Below are positions 45,644 through 56,205 of a stretch of DNA of 64,000 nucleotides, piece after piece (within the stretch, counting starts at the first letter, position 1; each line of letters starts with the position of its first letter). Source of the DNA: Caenibius sp. WL (GTDB lineage Bacteria > Pseudomonadota > Alphaproteobacteria > Sphingomonadales > Sphingomonadaceae). A model generated the notes under the pieces. That model made no database searches, was not told the DNA's origin, and saw only the letters and a program-made list of their open reading frames with translations. Both the position numbers and the translations under genes were made by a program. Location: assembly GCF_019803445.1 (NCBI RefSeq), contig NZ_CP081844.1, positions 1,686,501 to 1,750,500 of the forward strand. The letters run 5' to 3'.

Positions 45644-46306
45644 ATGCGAAAGCTTCGTACGGCCCTTGCCGCAGGCATTGTCGCTGTTGCTGTGGCGGGC
45701 GTGGCGGTAACGGCGGCCGAGCGCGTCCACGTGATGAAAGTCGACTTGCTCGATGGCGGTGTGGCGCAGATTCATTACATCGGTGACGTGGCCCCGCAAA
45801 TCCAGGTTGTGCGTGGCGAGACTGTGGCGGCGCAGGCCGCCCCGCAGCGCATCGCCATACCGGTGGCATTCGCCGATCCGTTCGCCCAGATGGATTTGAT
45901 GATGGCACAGATGGAACAGCGCCATCACGCGATGATGCAGCAGATTGCCCAGATGGAACGCGCCGCCGCAGCCATGCAGGCCGATACGGCGGGCGCAACG
46001 CGGGGCAACGGCCAGACGCTGCTCGTTTCCGAAGGCGCGCTGCCGTCGGGGGCGGTGGTGCAGTACAGCTTCTATTCGTCGTCCAACGGCAAGAACGGTT
46101 GCACGCAGAGCGTCGAATGGCGTTCGGACGGTTCGGGCCAGCAACCGCAGGTTACCCGTGCGAGCAGCGGCAATTGCGAGAGCATCCAGCGCTCGGACAA
46201 GCCGCAGCCGGTCGCCGATGTGGCGAAACCCGCCAAACCGGCCGCGAAGCCCGCGCCCGCGGTGGAGGAAGATCAGAGCCATTTGCTCCCCGGCCGTTCC
46301 ACCTGA
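45644..46306 (+). CDS. Secreted hypothetical protein with Met/Gln-rich helical segment
   Basis: 220 residues from the ATG at 45644, which has GAGGAG eight bases upstream. A Sec signal peptide (1 to about 30, VAVAGVAVTAAE) is followed by a beta-rich stretch (RVHVMKVDLLDGGVAQIHYIG), a helical segment dense in Met, Gln and His (QMDLMMAQMEQRHHAMMQQIAQME), a small domain with two Cys (NGCTQSVEW ... SGNCES) that may form a disulfide, and a Pro/Ala/Lys tail. The Met/His-rich helix could bind copper, but that is speculation. No family recognised. Followed by a strong terminator. Confidence 0.75.
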   Translation: MRKLRTALAAGIVAVAVAGVAVTAAERVHVMKVDLLDGGVAQIHYIGDVAPQIQVVRGETVAAQAAPQRIAIPVAFADPFAQMDLMMAQMEQRHHAMMQQIAQMERAAAAMQADTAGATRGNGQTLLVSEGALPSGAVVQYSFYSSSNGKNGCTQSVEWRSDGSGQQPQVTRASSGNCESIQRSDKPQPVADVAKPAKPAAKPAPAVEEDQSHLLPGRST

Positions 46307-46331
46307 TTCGATTGTCTGATCGCACTATTCG

Positions 46332-46371
46332 AAAGGCCCCGGGATGCACGGTTTCGCATCCCGGGGCCTTT
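46332..46371 (+). terminator. Strong intrinsic terminator after the secreted hypothetical gene
   Basis: A perfect 16-bp stem, AAAGGCCCCGGGATGC with GCATCCCGGGGCCTTT, encloses an 8-base loop; T-rich exit on the plus strand and, by symmetry, on the minus strand. It can also serve the convergent small gene at 46412. Confidence 0.93.
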
Positions 46372-46411
46372 GCGTTGGGCCGAGGCTTCGCGCCTGAGGC
46401 CGCAGCGTTCG

Positions 46412-46654
46412 TCAGTGCGCCTTGGGCTCTGCGTCAGCCGCCCGTTCCCGGCCGATCATACGGATCGCCTTGCTCAGGTATTTGTCCGCTTGCCTGCGAT
46501 GCCGCCATTCTTCGCGTGAAGTGGGCGCATCGAGCGCCATCAGCACTTCGTCGTGCACATGCTGCAGGCAGCGTGAGAGTTCATTCCGCGTCTGCATCGG
46601 ATCGTCTTTCCACATGGCCGTGGCGCGCAGGCGGTGATGGAGCATGGTTGCCAC
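46412..46654 (-). CDS. Small hypothetical protein
   Basis: Up to 80 residues. Possible starts are GTG at 46654, ATG at 46645 or ATG at 46597 (MQTRNELSRCLQH, 61 residues). No strong ribosome-binding site distinguishes them. The sequence is hydrophilic and helical (NELSRCLQHVHDEVLMALDAP ... QADKYLSKAIRMIGRERAA) with natural amino-acid composition, unlike the Arg/Ser-rich frame on the other strand. The end is bounded by the terminator at 46332-46371. No family recognised. Confidence 0.55.
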   Translation of the reverse strand: MATMLHHRLRATAMWKDDPMQTRNELSRCLQHVHDEVLMALDAPTSREEWRHRRQADKYLSKAIRMIGRERAADAEPKAH

Positions 46655-46761
46655 AGCAGCCTAACCGTCGGCATGCGGCGATCGCGCCGGCATGCCGGAT
46701 CATGAGCAAATGGTATCAGCGATGGGCGAGTCGCGCCAAGCGCGCTCTTGCGGCAGCGGCG

Positions 46762-47109
46762 TTATACGCGCGCCGCATGGCGCAGCACGGCGGGGTCATG
46801 CGCGGTGGCGGTGCGGCATTGGTCGATCAGCCGGTCCAGCGCGGGCGTGTAGAGCGGCTCCACGAAATTGAGGCAGAGAACGCTTTTGTCCGCCAGCCGC
46901 ACATTGGCATGGATCGGCGCAAAACCGCCGATTTCCAGCGTCACCGGATCGCCATTTGCAAACACGGTTTGATCCGAATTGCTGATCCGGCACCCCCTGA
47001 TCGACAGTTCGATCAGCAGGCCGTTGGCATAGTGTCCGGCGCTATGCGCGATCCGTACTTTCTGACGCACCGCGAAGCGGCGATGCGGACGGAGCGACGT
47101 GACGGGCAT
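46762..47109 (-). CDS. PilZ domain protein
   Basis: 115 residues from MPVTSLRPHRRFAVR (GGGAGGG upstream). It is a single PilZ domain: the RxxxR arm is present as R-R-F-A-V-R, and the second motif reads E-L-S-I-R-G, where Asp/Asn is expected first. Known role: c-di-GMP binding effector. The Glu substitution leaves ligand binding uncertain. It is alone on its strand, diverging from the flavoprotein gene over 327 bp. Confidence 0.82.
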   Translation of the reverse strand: MPVTSLRPHRRFAVRQKVRIAHSAGHYANGLLIELSIRGCRISNSDQTVFANGDPVTLEIGGFAPIHANVRLADKSVLCLNFVEPLYTPALDRLIDQCRTATAHDPAVLRHAARV

Positions 47110-47436
47110 GATCCCTCCCGAGAATCTATACGTTTCCGAAACCTTGGTTAGTCCGCAAAACTTAACCAATCCTTCCCCGCGTCCAATTCGGCCCGGCTGG
47201 CCAGCCGAAAAGAGCGCTTCAGGCTCTTTTTCGGGGTTCGGGTCAGCAGGGATGGAAAGGGTGCAGTTCGCCCCTTGTCAGCCTCAGGCCCGGGGAGCGC
47301 CCGTCCTGTGCAAACGGGCCCGGCATGGCAATGTGGACTCGCGAAATATAAGCCGGACGGGGGCAACGGCGGGCCGACTTGTGATCGGTTCGCAAAAAAG
47401 ATAGGCACCCGGCAAGGAAATGGGGACCAGAATTGC
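47110..47436. other. Divergent intergenic region with inverted repeat and orphan terminator-like hairpin
   Basis: It holds the inverted repeat TTGGTTA-N12-TAACCAA (47141-47166), the 12-bp palindrome GGCTGGCCAGCC (47196-47207) and a hairpin AAAAGAGC-GCTTCAG-GCTCTTTT (47208-47230) with T-rich exits both ways. The gap separates two divergent genes, so a terminator here has no known upstream gene. The remainder shows nothing I can name, and open frames through it look non-coding. Confidence 0.6.
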
Positions 47437-49077
47437 ATGGCTGTTGATTTCGTTGTTGTGGGTTCGGGGGCGGGTGGCCTGGTTGGGGCGATTGCGGCCA
47501 AGCTATGCGGATTGAATCCGGTCATTATCGAAAAGGCAGCGGTCTGGGGCGGCACCAGCGCGCTTTCGGGCGGCGGGGTCTGGATTCCCAACAATCCGCT
47601 TATGCAGCGCGACAAGGTGCCCGATTCAGATGCGGAGGCGCTGGCCTATCTCGAAGCGACAGTGGGCGATGTCGGCCCGGCCAGCAGCCGCGCGCGCAAA
47701 CTGGCCTATCTCGCGGCGGGCCCGGCCATGGTGCTGGGCCTTGAAAAGCTGGGTTTCGAATGGATCCGCGCGCCCAAGTATCCGGACTATTACCAGAAGC
47801 AGCCGGGGGCCAAAGTCGGGCGGACGCTGGAAGCCGCGAATTTCGACGCCAACCGCCTGGGTGACAGGCTGGCGACCATGCGCCGCTCCGGCATGCGGCC
47901 GCTGGCGATCACCACCGATGCCGCGCCCAAGATTCCCACCTCTCTGCGTTCGCTGAACTCGCTCGCCGGGTTTCTGCGCGTGATCGGGCGGACGATCGCT
48001 TTCCGGCTGAAAGGGCAGGTGCCGCTTTCGATGGGGGAAACGCTCGTCGCGCAGTTGATGGCGGTGGTGCAGTCGCTGGACATTCCCCTGCGGCTCAATA
48101 CACCGCTGCGCAGCCTGGTGCAGGATGAAACCGGACGGGTGACGGGGGTGAAAGTCGGCACGGCCAACGGGGAGGAAGAAATTGCCGCCCCACGCGGCGT
48201 GCTGATGGCGGCTGGCGGTTTTGCCAAGGATGCGGCCTACCGCATGCCCTTGCAGGGGGTGACCGGCGAATGGAGCCCCGCCAGCCCGGACGATACGGGC
48301 GATGGGCACAAGATCGGCGCGGCTGCGGGCGCGGAACTGGCGTTGATGGATGCGGCAACGTGGTATCCGGTTTCGATCACGCCCGCCGGACAAATCAATG
48401 TCGGCATCTGGGAACGCACGCTGCCCGGCTCGATCATCGTCGATCATTCGGGGCAGCGCTACACCAACGAGGCCGCCTCTTATGTCGATGCGGGCAAGGC
48501 GATGCTCGACCGCGACAAGACCGTGCCTGCGGTGCCGAGCTGGCTGGTGTTCGATACGCGCTATCGCAACCGCTATTTCTTCGGCCAGATTCCGCCCCGG
48601 ATCACCCGGCCGATGGTGGACAGCGGCTTCTTCATCAAGGGGGAGACGCTGGAGGAACTGGCGGGCAAATGCGGCATCGATGCGGCGGGGCTGGTGCAAA
48701 CGGTCGCCCGCGTCAACGCCATGGCCAGGACCGGCGTCGATACCGATTTCGACCGGGGGGATAACGTCTATGACGAATATTACGGCGATCCCACGCATCG
48801 GCCGAACCGCTCCTTCGGGCCGGTGGACAAGGCGCCGTTCTATGCGGTGCGCTATTGGCCTGGCGATCTGAGCACCAAAGGCGGGCTGATGGCCGATGAA
48901 CATGCCCGCGTCTTGCGCCCAGACGGCAGCGTGATCGAAGGGCTGTTCGTCACCGGCAACAATGCGGCCCCGGTGATGGGCCGCACTTATCCCGGGGCCG
49001 GGGCGACGATTGGCCCTTCGATGGTGTTCGGCTGGATTGCGGGCCATCATGCGGCGGGCGCTGCGTCGGGCGGCTGA
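47437..49077 (+). CDS. FAD-dependent oxidoreductase, 3-ketosteroid delta-1-dehydrogenase-like
   Basis: 546 residues from the ATG at 47437; a longer frame to 47275 has no conserved extension. FAD_binding_2 protein: dinucleotide motif VVVGSGAGGLVGAIAA (6-21), substrate/FAD segment WGGTSALSGGGVWIPNN, and C-terminal GLFVTGNNAAPVMGRTYPGAGATIGPS. The Tyr-Pro-Gly-x-Gly in this last block corresponds to the catalytic Tyr and Gly of KstD. Known activity of the family: 1,2-desaturation of 3-ketosteroids or related cyclic ketones. No steroid-degradation genes are nearby, so the substrate is open. Confidence 0.88.
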   Translation: MAVDFVVVGSGAGGLVGAIAAKLCGLNPVIIEKAAVWGGTSALSGGGVWIPNNPLMQRDKVPDSDAEALAYLEATVGDVGPASSRARKLAYLAAGPAMVLGLEKLGFEWIRAPKYPDYYQKQPGAKVGRTLEAANFDANRLGDRLATMRRSGMRPLAITTDAAPKIPTSLRSLNSLAGFLRVIGRTIAFRLKGQVPLSMGETLVAQLMAVVQSLDIPLRLNTPLRSLVQDETGRVTGVKVGTANGEEEIAAPRGVLMAAGGFAKDAAYRMPLQGVTGEWSPASPDDTGDGHKIGAAAGAELALMDAATWYPVSITPAGQINVGIWERTLPGSIIVDHSGQRYTNEAASYVDAGKAMLDRDKTVPAVPSWLVFDTRYRNRYFFGQIPPRITRPMVDSGFFIKGETLEELAGKCGIDAAGLVQTVARVNAMARTGVDTDFDRGDNVYDEYYGDPTHRPNRSFGPVDKAPFYAVRYWPGDLSTKGGLMADEHARVLRPDGSVIEGLFVTGNNAAPVMGRTYPGAGATIGPSMVFGWIAGHHAAGAASGG

Positions 49078-49109
49078 ACGCCCGGCGCCGCACCCACCCG
49101 CGGCTGACA

Positions 49110-49796
49110 TTACAACGGGGTGGAACGGCTTCGCATGGGCGCGGTGCCTTCCGCCAACCCTCCATGGACCGCGCCGCGCGCGTGTGCGCCAGCGGGCAAG
49201 GGCCGGGGCCGCGCGTGATTGCGCAGCAAGCGGTTCAGCAGCACTTCACCCAGCGGCCATCGCTTGTCGTGCGGATGGCCCGTTTCCTGTTCGTTGTCTT
49301 CCGGATCGATGAAATTGGCGCCCCAATCCTGCGCGAGGCTGTAGGCGGTACGATAATTGCACAGCCGGTCTTCCACGCAGGGGACGAGGAAAGCGGGGAA
49401 GGGCAGTTCCCGCCGGGGCACCGCGCCGAATTTCGCCACGCGTGGATCGATACCGGGCCGGTCGATATCGGGCGGGGCGACGAACAGTGCGCCGACCACC
49501 GGATCGTTTATGGCCGGGCGTTCGTATTCGGCCCACCACGCCACGGTCAGGCAACCCAGCCCATAAGCCACCAGCACCACCGGGCGATCCTGCCGGTTGA
49601 TGGCGAGATTGAGCTTGTTGACCCAGGTGTTGCGGTGCGGATTGTCCCACAGGCCGAGATCGAGCCGTTCGCAATGCGGGCGCGTGGCCGCCCATGCCCG
49701 CTGCCAATGCTGGGCATCGTCGGCATCGTGGCCGGGAACGATAAGGATACGTGGTTCTGGCGCGATTTCCTGCGAAACCGCCGTGCGATCGGTCAT
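49110..49796 (-). CDS. RBBP9/YdeN-type alpha/beta hydrolase homolog lacking the serine nucleophile
   Basis: 228 residues from the ATG at 49796 (AAGGAG upstream). The fold pattern matches the RBBP9/YdeN family: PRILIVPGHDADDAQHWQRAW, VVLVAYGLGCLTVAWWAEY, PFPAFLVPCVEDRLCNYRTAYSLAQDWGANFID and RWPLGEVLL. The nucleophile elbow normally reads G/A-H-S-x-G; here it is A-Y-G-L-G, codon 79 being GGG (49560-49562). The usual G-H-I/L-N histidine segment is also altered (TGHPHDK). It is probably not a serine hydrolase. Its C-terminal 30 residues are Arg/Pro/Gly-rich. Convergent with the flavoprotein gene. Confidence 0.82.
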   Translation of the reverse strand: MTDRTAVSQEIAPEPRILIVPGHDADDAQHWQRAWAATRPHCERLDLGLWDNPHRNTWVNKLNLAINRQDRPVVLVAYGLGCLTVAWWAEYERPAINDPVVGALFVAPPDIDRPGIDPRVAKFGAVPRRELPFPAFLVPCVEDRLCNYRTAYSLAQDWGANFIDPEDNEQETGHPHDKRWPLGEVLLNRLLRNHARPRPLPAGAHARGAVHGGLAEGTAPMRSRSTPL

Positions 49797-50331
49797 GGTG
49801 TTTCTCCTTGTTTGACGCGAAAGCCGGTCGACTTGGAACACGTTCCGACCCGTGCACTATATCCCTATCAGATTGGTAGGCAATAAACGCGCGCCTGCCG
49901 GATGGAAAAACGCGCCATGCCGTTGGGGCGCGCGGCGTGGGCCCAAAGGGTGGATCGGGGACCGGCGGACGGCGCAGCGTCCTTGACCGAACCGGGCAAT
50001 TCCCTTAAGGGCGCGCGATCCGAAAGGCGGGGGTTCCTGCCTTGCGGGGAGATAGAGCTGAACATTGCCGGTTATGTCCCGGGGCTTGGGTTTTGAAACC
50101 TTTGCCTTTTTCTATTGGGTTTGCTGCGGCCTCACAGGCGGGCGAACAGCGGGGCAGCCGTCAAAGTAACCCGGCGATCAGTTGGGTGGAGCGATTCGGC
50201 TTGTGTGCGCCAGGGCGGCTTTCGGGCGGCATGGCTGGTTTCCGGTTTGCGTCCTCGGGGCGCGGGGCGGGGCGGTGCGCAAGACCAGATCCTTCATCCA
50301 CGGTATCGCCTAGACCAGGTGAAGGTATTCA
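49797..50331. other. 535-bp region upstream of the str operon
   Basis: No gene seen. It must hold the promoter of rpsL-rpsG-fusA and that of the divergent hydrolase. TTGACC at 49983 with TAAGGG 17 bases later is the best promoter-like match I can offer, and it is weak. GGAAC-AC-GTTCC (49835-49846) is a short palindrome near the hydrolase start. A ribosome-binding site (AAGGT) precedes rpsL. Confidence 0.5.
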
Positions 50332-50703
50332 ATGCCGACAATCAACCAGCTGATCCGCAAGGGTCGCGTTCCGCAGAAGACCAAGAGCAAGGTCCCTGCC
50401 ATGGATCAGAACCCGCAGAAGCGCGGTGTCTGCACCCGCGTCTATACCACGACGCCGAAGAAGCCGAACTCCGCTCTCCGCAAGGTTGCCAAGGTCCGCC
50501 TGACCAACCAGCGCGAAGTCATCTCCTACATCCCCGGCGAAGGCCACAACCTGCAGGAACACTCGGTTGTGCTGATCCGCGGCGGCCGTGTGCGCGACCT
50601 TCCCGGCGTGCGTTACCACGTGCTGCGCGGCGTGCTCGACACGCAGGGCGTGAAGGACCGCAAGCAGAGCCGTTCGAAGTACGGCGCGAAGCGGCCCAAG
50701 TAA
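50332..50703 (+). CDS. rpsL: 30S ribosomal protein S12
   Basis: 123 residues. It contributes to decoding-centre accuracy and is the streptomycin-linked protein. The loop [13 protein letters not shown] keeps Lys43 (numbering with Met1), but the second loop reads [14 protein letters not shown], with Arg at position 88 (codon CGC, 50593-50595), where most bacteria have Lys. Lys88Arg is a classical streptomycin-resistance change in other species. First gene of the str operon, followed by rpsG after 77 bp. Confidence 0.98.
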   Translation: MPTINQLIRKGRVPQKTKSKVPAMDQNPQKRGVCTRVYTTTPKKPNSALRKVAKVRLTNQREVISYIPGEGHNLQEHSVVLIRGGRVRDLPGVRYHVLRGVLDTQGVKDRKQSRSKYGAKRPK

Positions 50704-50780
50704 GGCTCGCGCGCGAGTTCGTAAGGTTTCAGGCTGGCACGCTCGATTGAGCGGTGCCGCCGTGTGAAAGGAAATATCCG

Positions 50781-51251
50781 ATGTCACGTCGTCGTCGTCC
50801 CGAGAAGCGGGAAATCCTGCCCGATCCCCAGTTTGGTGATCAGGTGCTGTCCAAGTTCATGAACAACCTCATGCTGGACGGTAAGAAGTCGGTTGCCGAA
50901 CGTATCGTCTACGGTGCGCTCGCAACGGTCGAAGCGAAGGCCAAGAGCGATCCGGTCCAGGTCTTCCACGATGCGCTGAACAATGTGCGCCCGCAGATCG
51001 AAGTCCGCAGCCGCCGCGTTGGCGGTGCGACTTACCAGGTCCCGGTCGAAGTCCGCCCCGAACGCGCTCAGGCGCTGGCCATTCGCTGGCTGATCAACGC
51101 GGCCCGCGGCCGTGCGGAAACCACCATGGCTGCCCGTCTTTCGGGCGAACTGCTGGATGCGGCGAACAACCGTGGCAACGCGGTCAAGAAGCGGGAAGAC
51201 ACCCACCGCATGGCCGACGCCAACCGCGCGTTCAGCCACTACCGCTGGTAA
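50781..51251 (+). CDS. rpsG: 30S ribosomal protein S7
   Basis: 156 residues from [27 protein letters not shown] precedes the ATG. Full-length S7 with [33 protein letters not shown] and the C-terminal [17 protein letters not shown]. It nucleates assembly of the 30S head and in E. coli represses its own operon by binding the S12-S7 spacer. The 77-bp spacer here could serve similarly, but I see no clear equivalent structure. Confidence 0.98.
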   Translation: MSRRRRPEKREILPDPQFGDQVLSKFMNNLMLDGKKSVAERIVYGALATVEAKAKSDPVQVFHDALNNVRPQIEVRSRRVGGATYQVPVEVRPERAQALAIRWLINAARGRAETTMAARLSGELLDAANNRGNAVKKREDTHRMADANRAFSHYRW

Positions 51252-51294
51252 GCTTCGCGCCGGAAAGACTTTCGATTGTAACAATCGTAACCAT

Positions 51295-51324
51295 ATGGGG
51301 GCTGTCCCTTCCGGGAGCCCCCAT
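51295..51324 (+). promoter_or_regulatory. Hairpin between rpsG and fusA
   Basis: ATGGGGGCT and AGCCCCCAT form a perfect 9-bp stem with a 12-base loop, ending 17 bp before the fusA ATG. No U-run follows, so it is more likely an mRNA-processing or translation-control element than a terminator. Confidence 0.6.
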
Positions 51325-51341
51325 CATCCAAGGAATTCCCC

Positions 51342-53435
<2,094 letters not shown>

Positions 53436-53455
53436 AGGCGAGCGACCGTTTAGGG

Positions 53456-53485
53456 GCGGCGCCTGATTCACCGGGTGCCGCTTTT
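53456..53485 (+). terminator. Terminator-like hairpin between fusA and tuf
   Basis: GCGGCGCC pairs with GGTGCCGC (one G-T pair) around a 10-base loop, followed by TTTTCTCC. It begins 21 bp after the fusA stop and 44 bp ahead of tuf, and may attenuate read-through, giving tuf some independent control. Confidence 0.75.
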
Positions 53486-53528
53486 CTCCCGTGGAATTCT
53501 AAGTTCTAGGAATAGAGGTTAAGAGACA

Positions 53529-54704
53529 ATGGCGAAGGAAAAATTTGAGCGGAACAAGCCGCACTGCAACATCGGCACCATCGGTCACGTCGACCACGGC
53601 AAGACCACGCTGACCGCGGCCATCACCAAGGTCATGGGTGCTCCCGTCGATTTCGCAAACATCGACAAGGCTCCGGAAGAGCGCGAGCGCGGCATCACGA
53701 TCTCGACCGCTCACGTGGAATACGAAACCGACGCGCGCCACTACGCGCACGTCGACTGCCCGGGCCACGCCGACTACGTGAAGAACATGATCACCGGTGC
53801 CGCCCAGATGGACGGCGCGATCCTGGTGGTGAACGCTGCTGACGGCCCGATGCCGCAGACCCGCGAACACATCCTGCTCGCCCGCCAGGTCGGCGTGCCG
53901 GCTCTGGTCGTGTACATGAACAAGGTCGATCAGGTCGACGACGAAGAAATTCTCGAACTGGTTGAACTCGAAGTTCGCGAACTGCTTTCGAGCTACGATT
54001 TCCCGGGCGACGATATTCCGATCGTCAAGGGTTCGGCTCTGGCCGCTCTCGAAGGCCGTGACGAAGCGATCGGTGAAAACTCCATCAAGGAACTGATGGC
54101 TGCCGTCGACTCGTACATCCCGCAGCCGGAACGCCCGGTTGACAAGCCGTTCCTGATGCCGATCGAAGACGTGTTCTCGATCTCGGGTCGCGGTACGGTT
54201 GTGACCGGCCGTATCGAAACCGGCATTGTGAACGTGGGTGACGAAGTCGAAATCGTCGGCATCAAGGACACGCAGAAGACGACCGTTACGGGCGTTGAAA
54301 TGTTCCGCAAGCTGCTCGATCGCGGTGAAGCCGGTGACAACGTCGGTGCCCTGATCCGTGGTATCGCTCGTGAAGCGGTTGAGCGCGGCCAGGTTCTCGC
54401 GAAGCCGGGTTCGGTTACGCCGCACACCGAATTCAGCGCCGAAGTCTACGTTCTGTCGAAGGACGAAGGTGGCCGTCACACGCCGTTCTTCGCCAACTAC
54501 CGTCCGCAGTTCTACTTCCGCACGACCGACGTGACCGGTGAAGTGATCCTTCCCGAAGGCACCGAAATGGTCATGCCGGGCGACAACGTGACGATCGGCG
54601 TGAAGCTGATCGCTCCGATCGCGATGGATGAAGGTCTGCGCTTCGCAATCCGCGAAGGTGGCCGCACCGTCGGTTCGGGGGTTGTCAGCTCGATCACGAA
54701 GTAA
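53529..54704 (+). CDS. tuf: Elongation factor Tu
   Basis: 391 residues. Motifs are [39 protein letters not shown] and NKVD, then beta-barrel domains II and III ending [13 protein letters not shown]. Known role: delivers aminoacyl-tRNA to the ribosome. Codon use is strongly biased (CTG/CTC, GGT/GGC, CGT), as expected for a top-expressed gene. A second tuf copy may exist elsewhere; not visible here. Confidence 0.98.
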   Translation: MAKEKFERNKPHCNIGTIGHVDHGKTTLTAAITKVMGAPVDFANIDKAPEERERGITISTAHVEYETDARHYAHVDCPGHADYVKNMITGAAQMDGAILVVNAADGPMPQTREHILLARQVGVPALVVYMNKVDQVDDEEILELVELEVRELLSSYDFPGDDIPIVKGSALAALEGRDEAIGENSIKELMAAVDSYIPQPERPVDKPFLMPIEDVFSISGRGTVVTGRIETGIVNVGDEVEIVGIKDTQKTTVTGVEMFRKLLDRGEAGDNVGALIRGIAREAVERGQVLAKPGSVTPHTEFSAEVYVLSKDEGGRHTPFFANYRPQFYFRTTDVTGEVILPEGTEMVMPGDNVTIGVKLIAPIAMDEGLRFAIREGGRTVGSGVVSSITK

Positions 54705-54878
54705 TATAGGCGCCGCTCCGGCCGGGTCCTGACGGATTCGGCCGGTCGGAATTCTGGGGGTCGCCCCGTTCCCGTGAACCTTCCTTGAAGGTCCGGTGAT
54801 GTGGGGCGGTCTTCATTTTTATTTGGGGGTGGCCGATCGATGGTCGTTCCCTTGGCTCTTTCGCATCGGTAAGTGGAC

Positions 54879-55190
54879 ATGGAAGCTCAGAACATCCGCA
54901 TTCGCCTCAAGGCGTTCGATCATCGCGTGCTCGACCAGGCAACTGGCGAAATTGCGGAAACCGCCCGCCGCACCGGCGCTCTTATTCGTGGGCCCATTCC
55001 GCTGCCGACGCGCATCGAGAAGTTCACCGTGAACCGCGGTCCGCACATCGACAAGAAGTCGCGCGAGCAGTTCGAGGTCCGCACCTACAAGCGGCTGCTG
55101 GATATCGTGCAGCCCAACGCCCAGACGGTCGATGCGCTGATGAAGCTGGATCTCGCCGCGGGCGTGAACGTCGAAATTAAGCTGGCCTAA
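54879..55190 (+). CDS. rpsJ: 30S ribosomal protein S10
   Basis: 103 residues from [19 protein letters not shown]; a GTG two codons upstream is in frame but would add non-conserved residues. S10/NusE also takes part in transcription antitermination. First gene of the S10 operon, 174 bp after tuf; then follows an unusual 256-bp gap to rplC. Confidence 0.97.
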   Translation: MEAQNIRIRLKAFDHRVLDQATGEIAETARRTGALIRGPIPLPTRIEKFTVNRGPHIDKKSREQFEVRTYKRLLDIVQPNAQTVDALMKLDLAAGVNVEIKLA

Positions 55191-55446
55191 TCGCCGGTTT
55201 GCCCCTAAGGGCGGCAGCGACTCCCGCACGTCGTTAAAAGCGCGGGTTGGGTGGGCGAAATCGCCATCCGTGAAATCAGGGATACCTCCGGCCGAACCTG
55301 CGGGTTTCTGCCGGGCAAGCGTCCCCCGTCTCGCGACCTCTTTTTGGGGAAGCGGTGTTTCAGCCCGGACGGGGCTCGCTTCACATTTTGGGCTGAACAC
55401 GCCTTCGCGGGATGGGCCCGCGTAGGCCTCTGTAGGAGTATGGATC

Positions 55447-56202
55447 ATGCGCACTGGCGTGATCGCTAAGAAAGTCGGGATGACCCGCCTGTTCCAGGAG
55501 GATGGCCGCCACGTACCGGTCACCGTTCTGGCGCTGGAGGATTGTCAGGTCGTATCCGTTCGTACCGACGAGAAGGACGGTTACACCGCCCTCCAGGTTG
55601 GTTCGGGCGAGGCCAAGCAGAAGAACGTCAACAAGCCGCAGCGTGAGCACTTCGCCAAGGCGAGCGTGCCGCTCAAGCGCAAGGTTGCGGAATTCCGCGT
55701 CGCTGAAGATGCGGTTGTCGAAGTCGGTTCGACCATTGCGGCATCGCACTTCGTTGCCGGCCAGCTGGTCGACATCACCGGTCACACGCAGGGCAAGGGC
55801 TTTGCGGGCGCCATGAAGCGCTGGGGCTTCGGGGGTATGCGTGCGTCGCACGGCGTCTCCATCAGTCACCGTGCGCACGGTTCGACCGGTCAGCGCCAGG
55901 ATCCGGGCCGCGTCTTCAAGAACAAGAAGATGGCCGGTCACATGGGTGATCGTCAGCGCACGCAGCAGAACCTCGAAGTCGTTCGCACGGACGATGAGCG
56001 TGGCCTGATCTTCGTGAAGGGTTCTGTCCCCGGTTCGAAGAACGGCTGGCTGCTCGTTCGCGATGCGGTGAAGGTCGCGCGTCACGCCGAAGCGCCGTAC
56101 CCCGCTGGCCTCAAGGGCCTGAACAGCAATGATGCGGCGCCTGCCGACACGCCTGCCGATGCGGCACCGGCGGTCGAGGCGGCCGAAGGCCAGGAGGGCT
56201 AA
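55447..56202 (+). CDS. rplC: 50S ribosomal protein L3
   Basis: 251 residues, longer than the typical 210. The core ([20 protein letters not shown] ... [39 protein letters not shown]) is standard, including the Gln methylated by PrmB in GQRQDPG. The C-terminus has an acidic, Ala/Pro-rich extension of about 25 residues ([19 protein letters not shown]...). A good ribosome-binding site (TAGGAG) precedes it. Confidence 0.97.
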   Translation: MRTGVIAKKVGMTRLFQEDGRHVPVTVLALEDCQVVSVRTDEKDGYTALQVGSGEAKQKNVNKPQREHFAKASVPLKRKVAEFRVAEDAVVEVGSTIAASHFVAGQLVDITGHTQGKGFAGAMKRWGFGGMRASHGVSISHRAHGSTGQRQDPGRVFKNKKMAGHMGDRQRTQQNLEVVRTDDERGLIFVKGSVPGSKNGWLLVRDAVKVARHAEAPYPAGLKGLNSNDAAPADTPADAAPAVEAAEGQEG

Positions 56203-56205
56203 GTC

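Noticed and set aside
49835-49846. GGAACACGTTCC as a LexA-type operator near the hydrolase gene
   Set aside because: The alphaproteobacterial LexA site is GTTC-N7-GTTC, which does not fit this spacing, and the gene has no SOS link.
55251-55469. A 72-codon plus-strand frame between rpsJ and rplC
   Set aside because: Overlaps the rplC start, no good ribosome-binding site, composition unlike a real protein.
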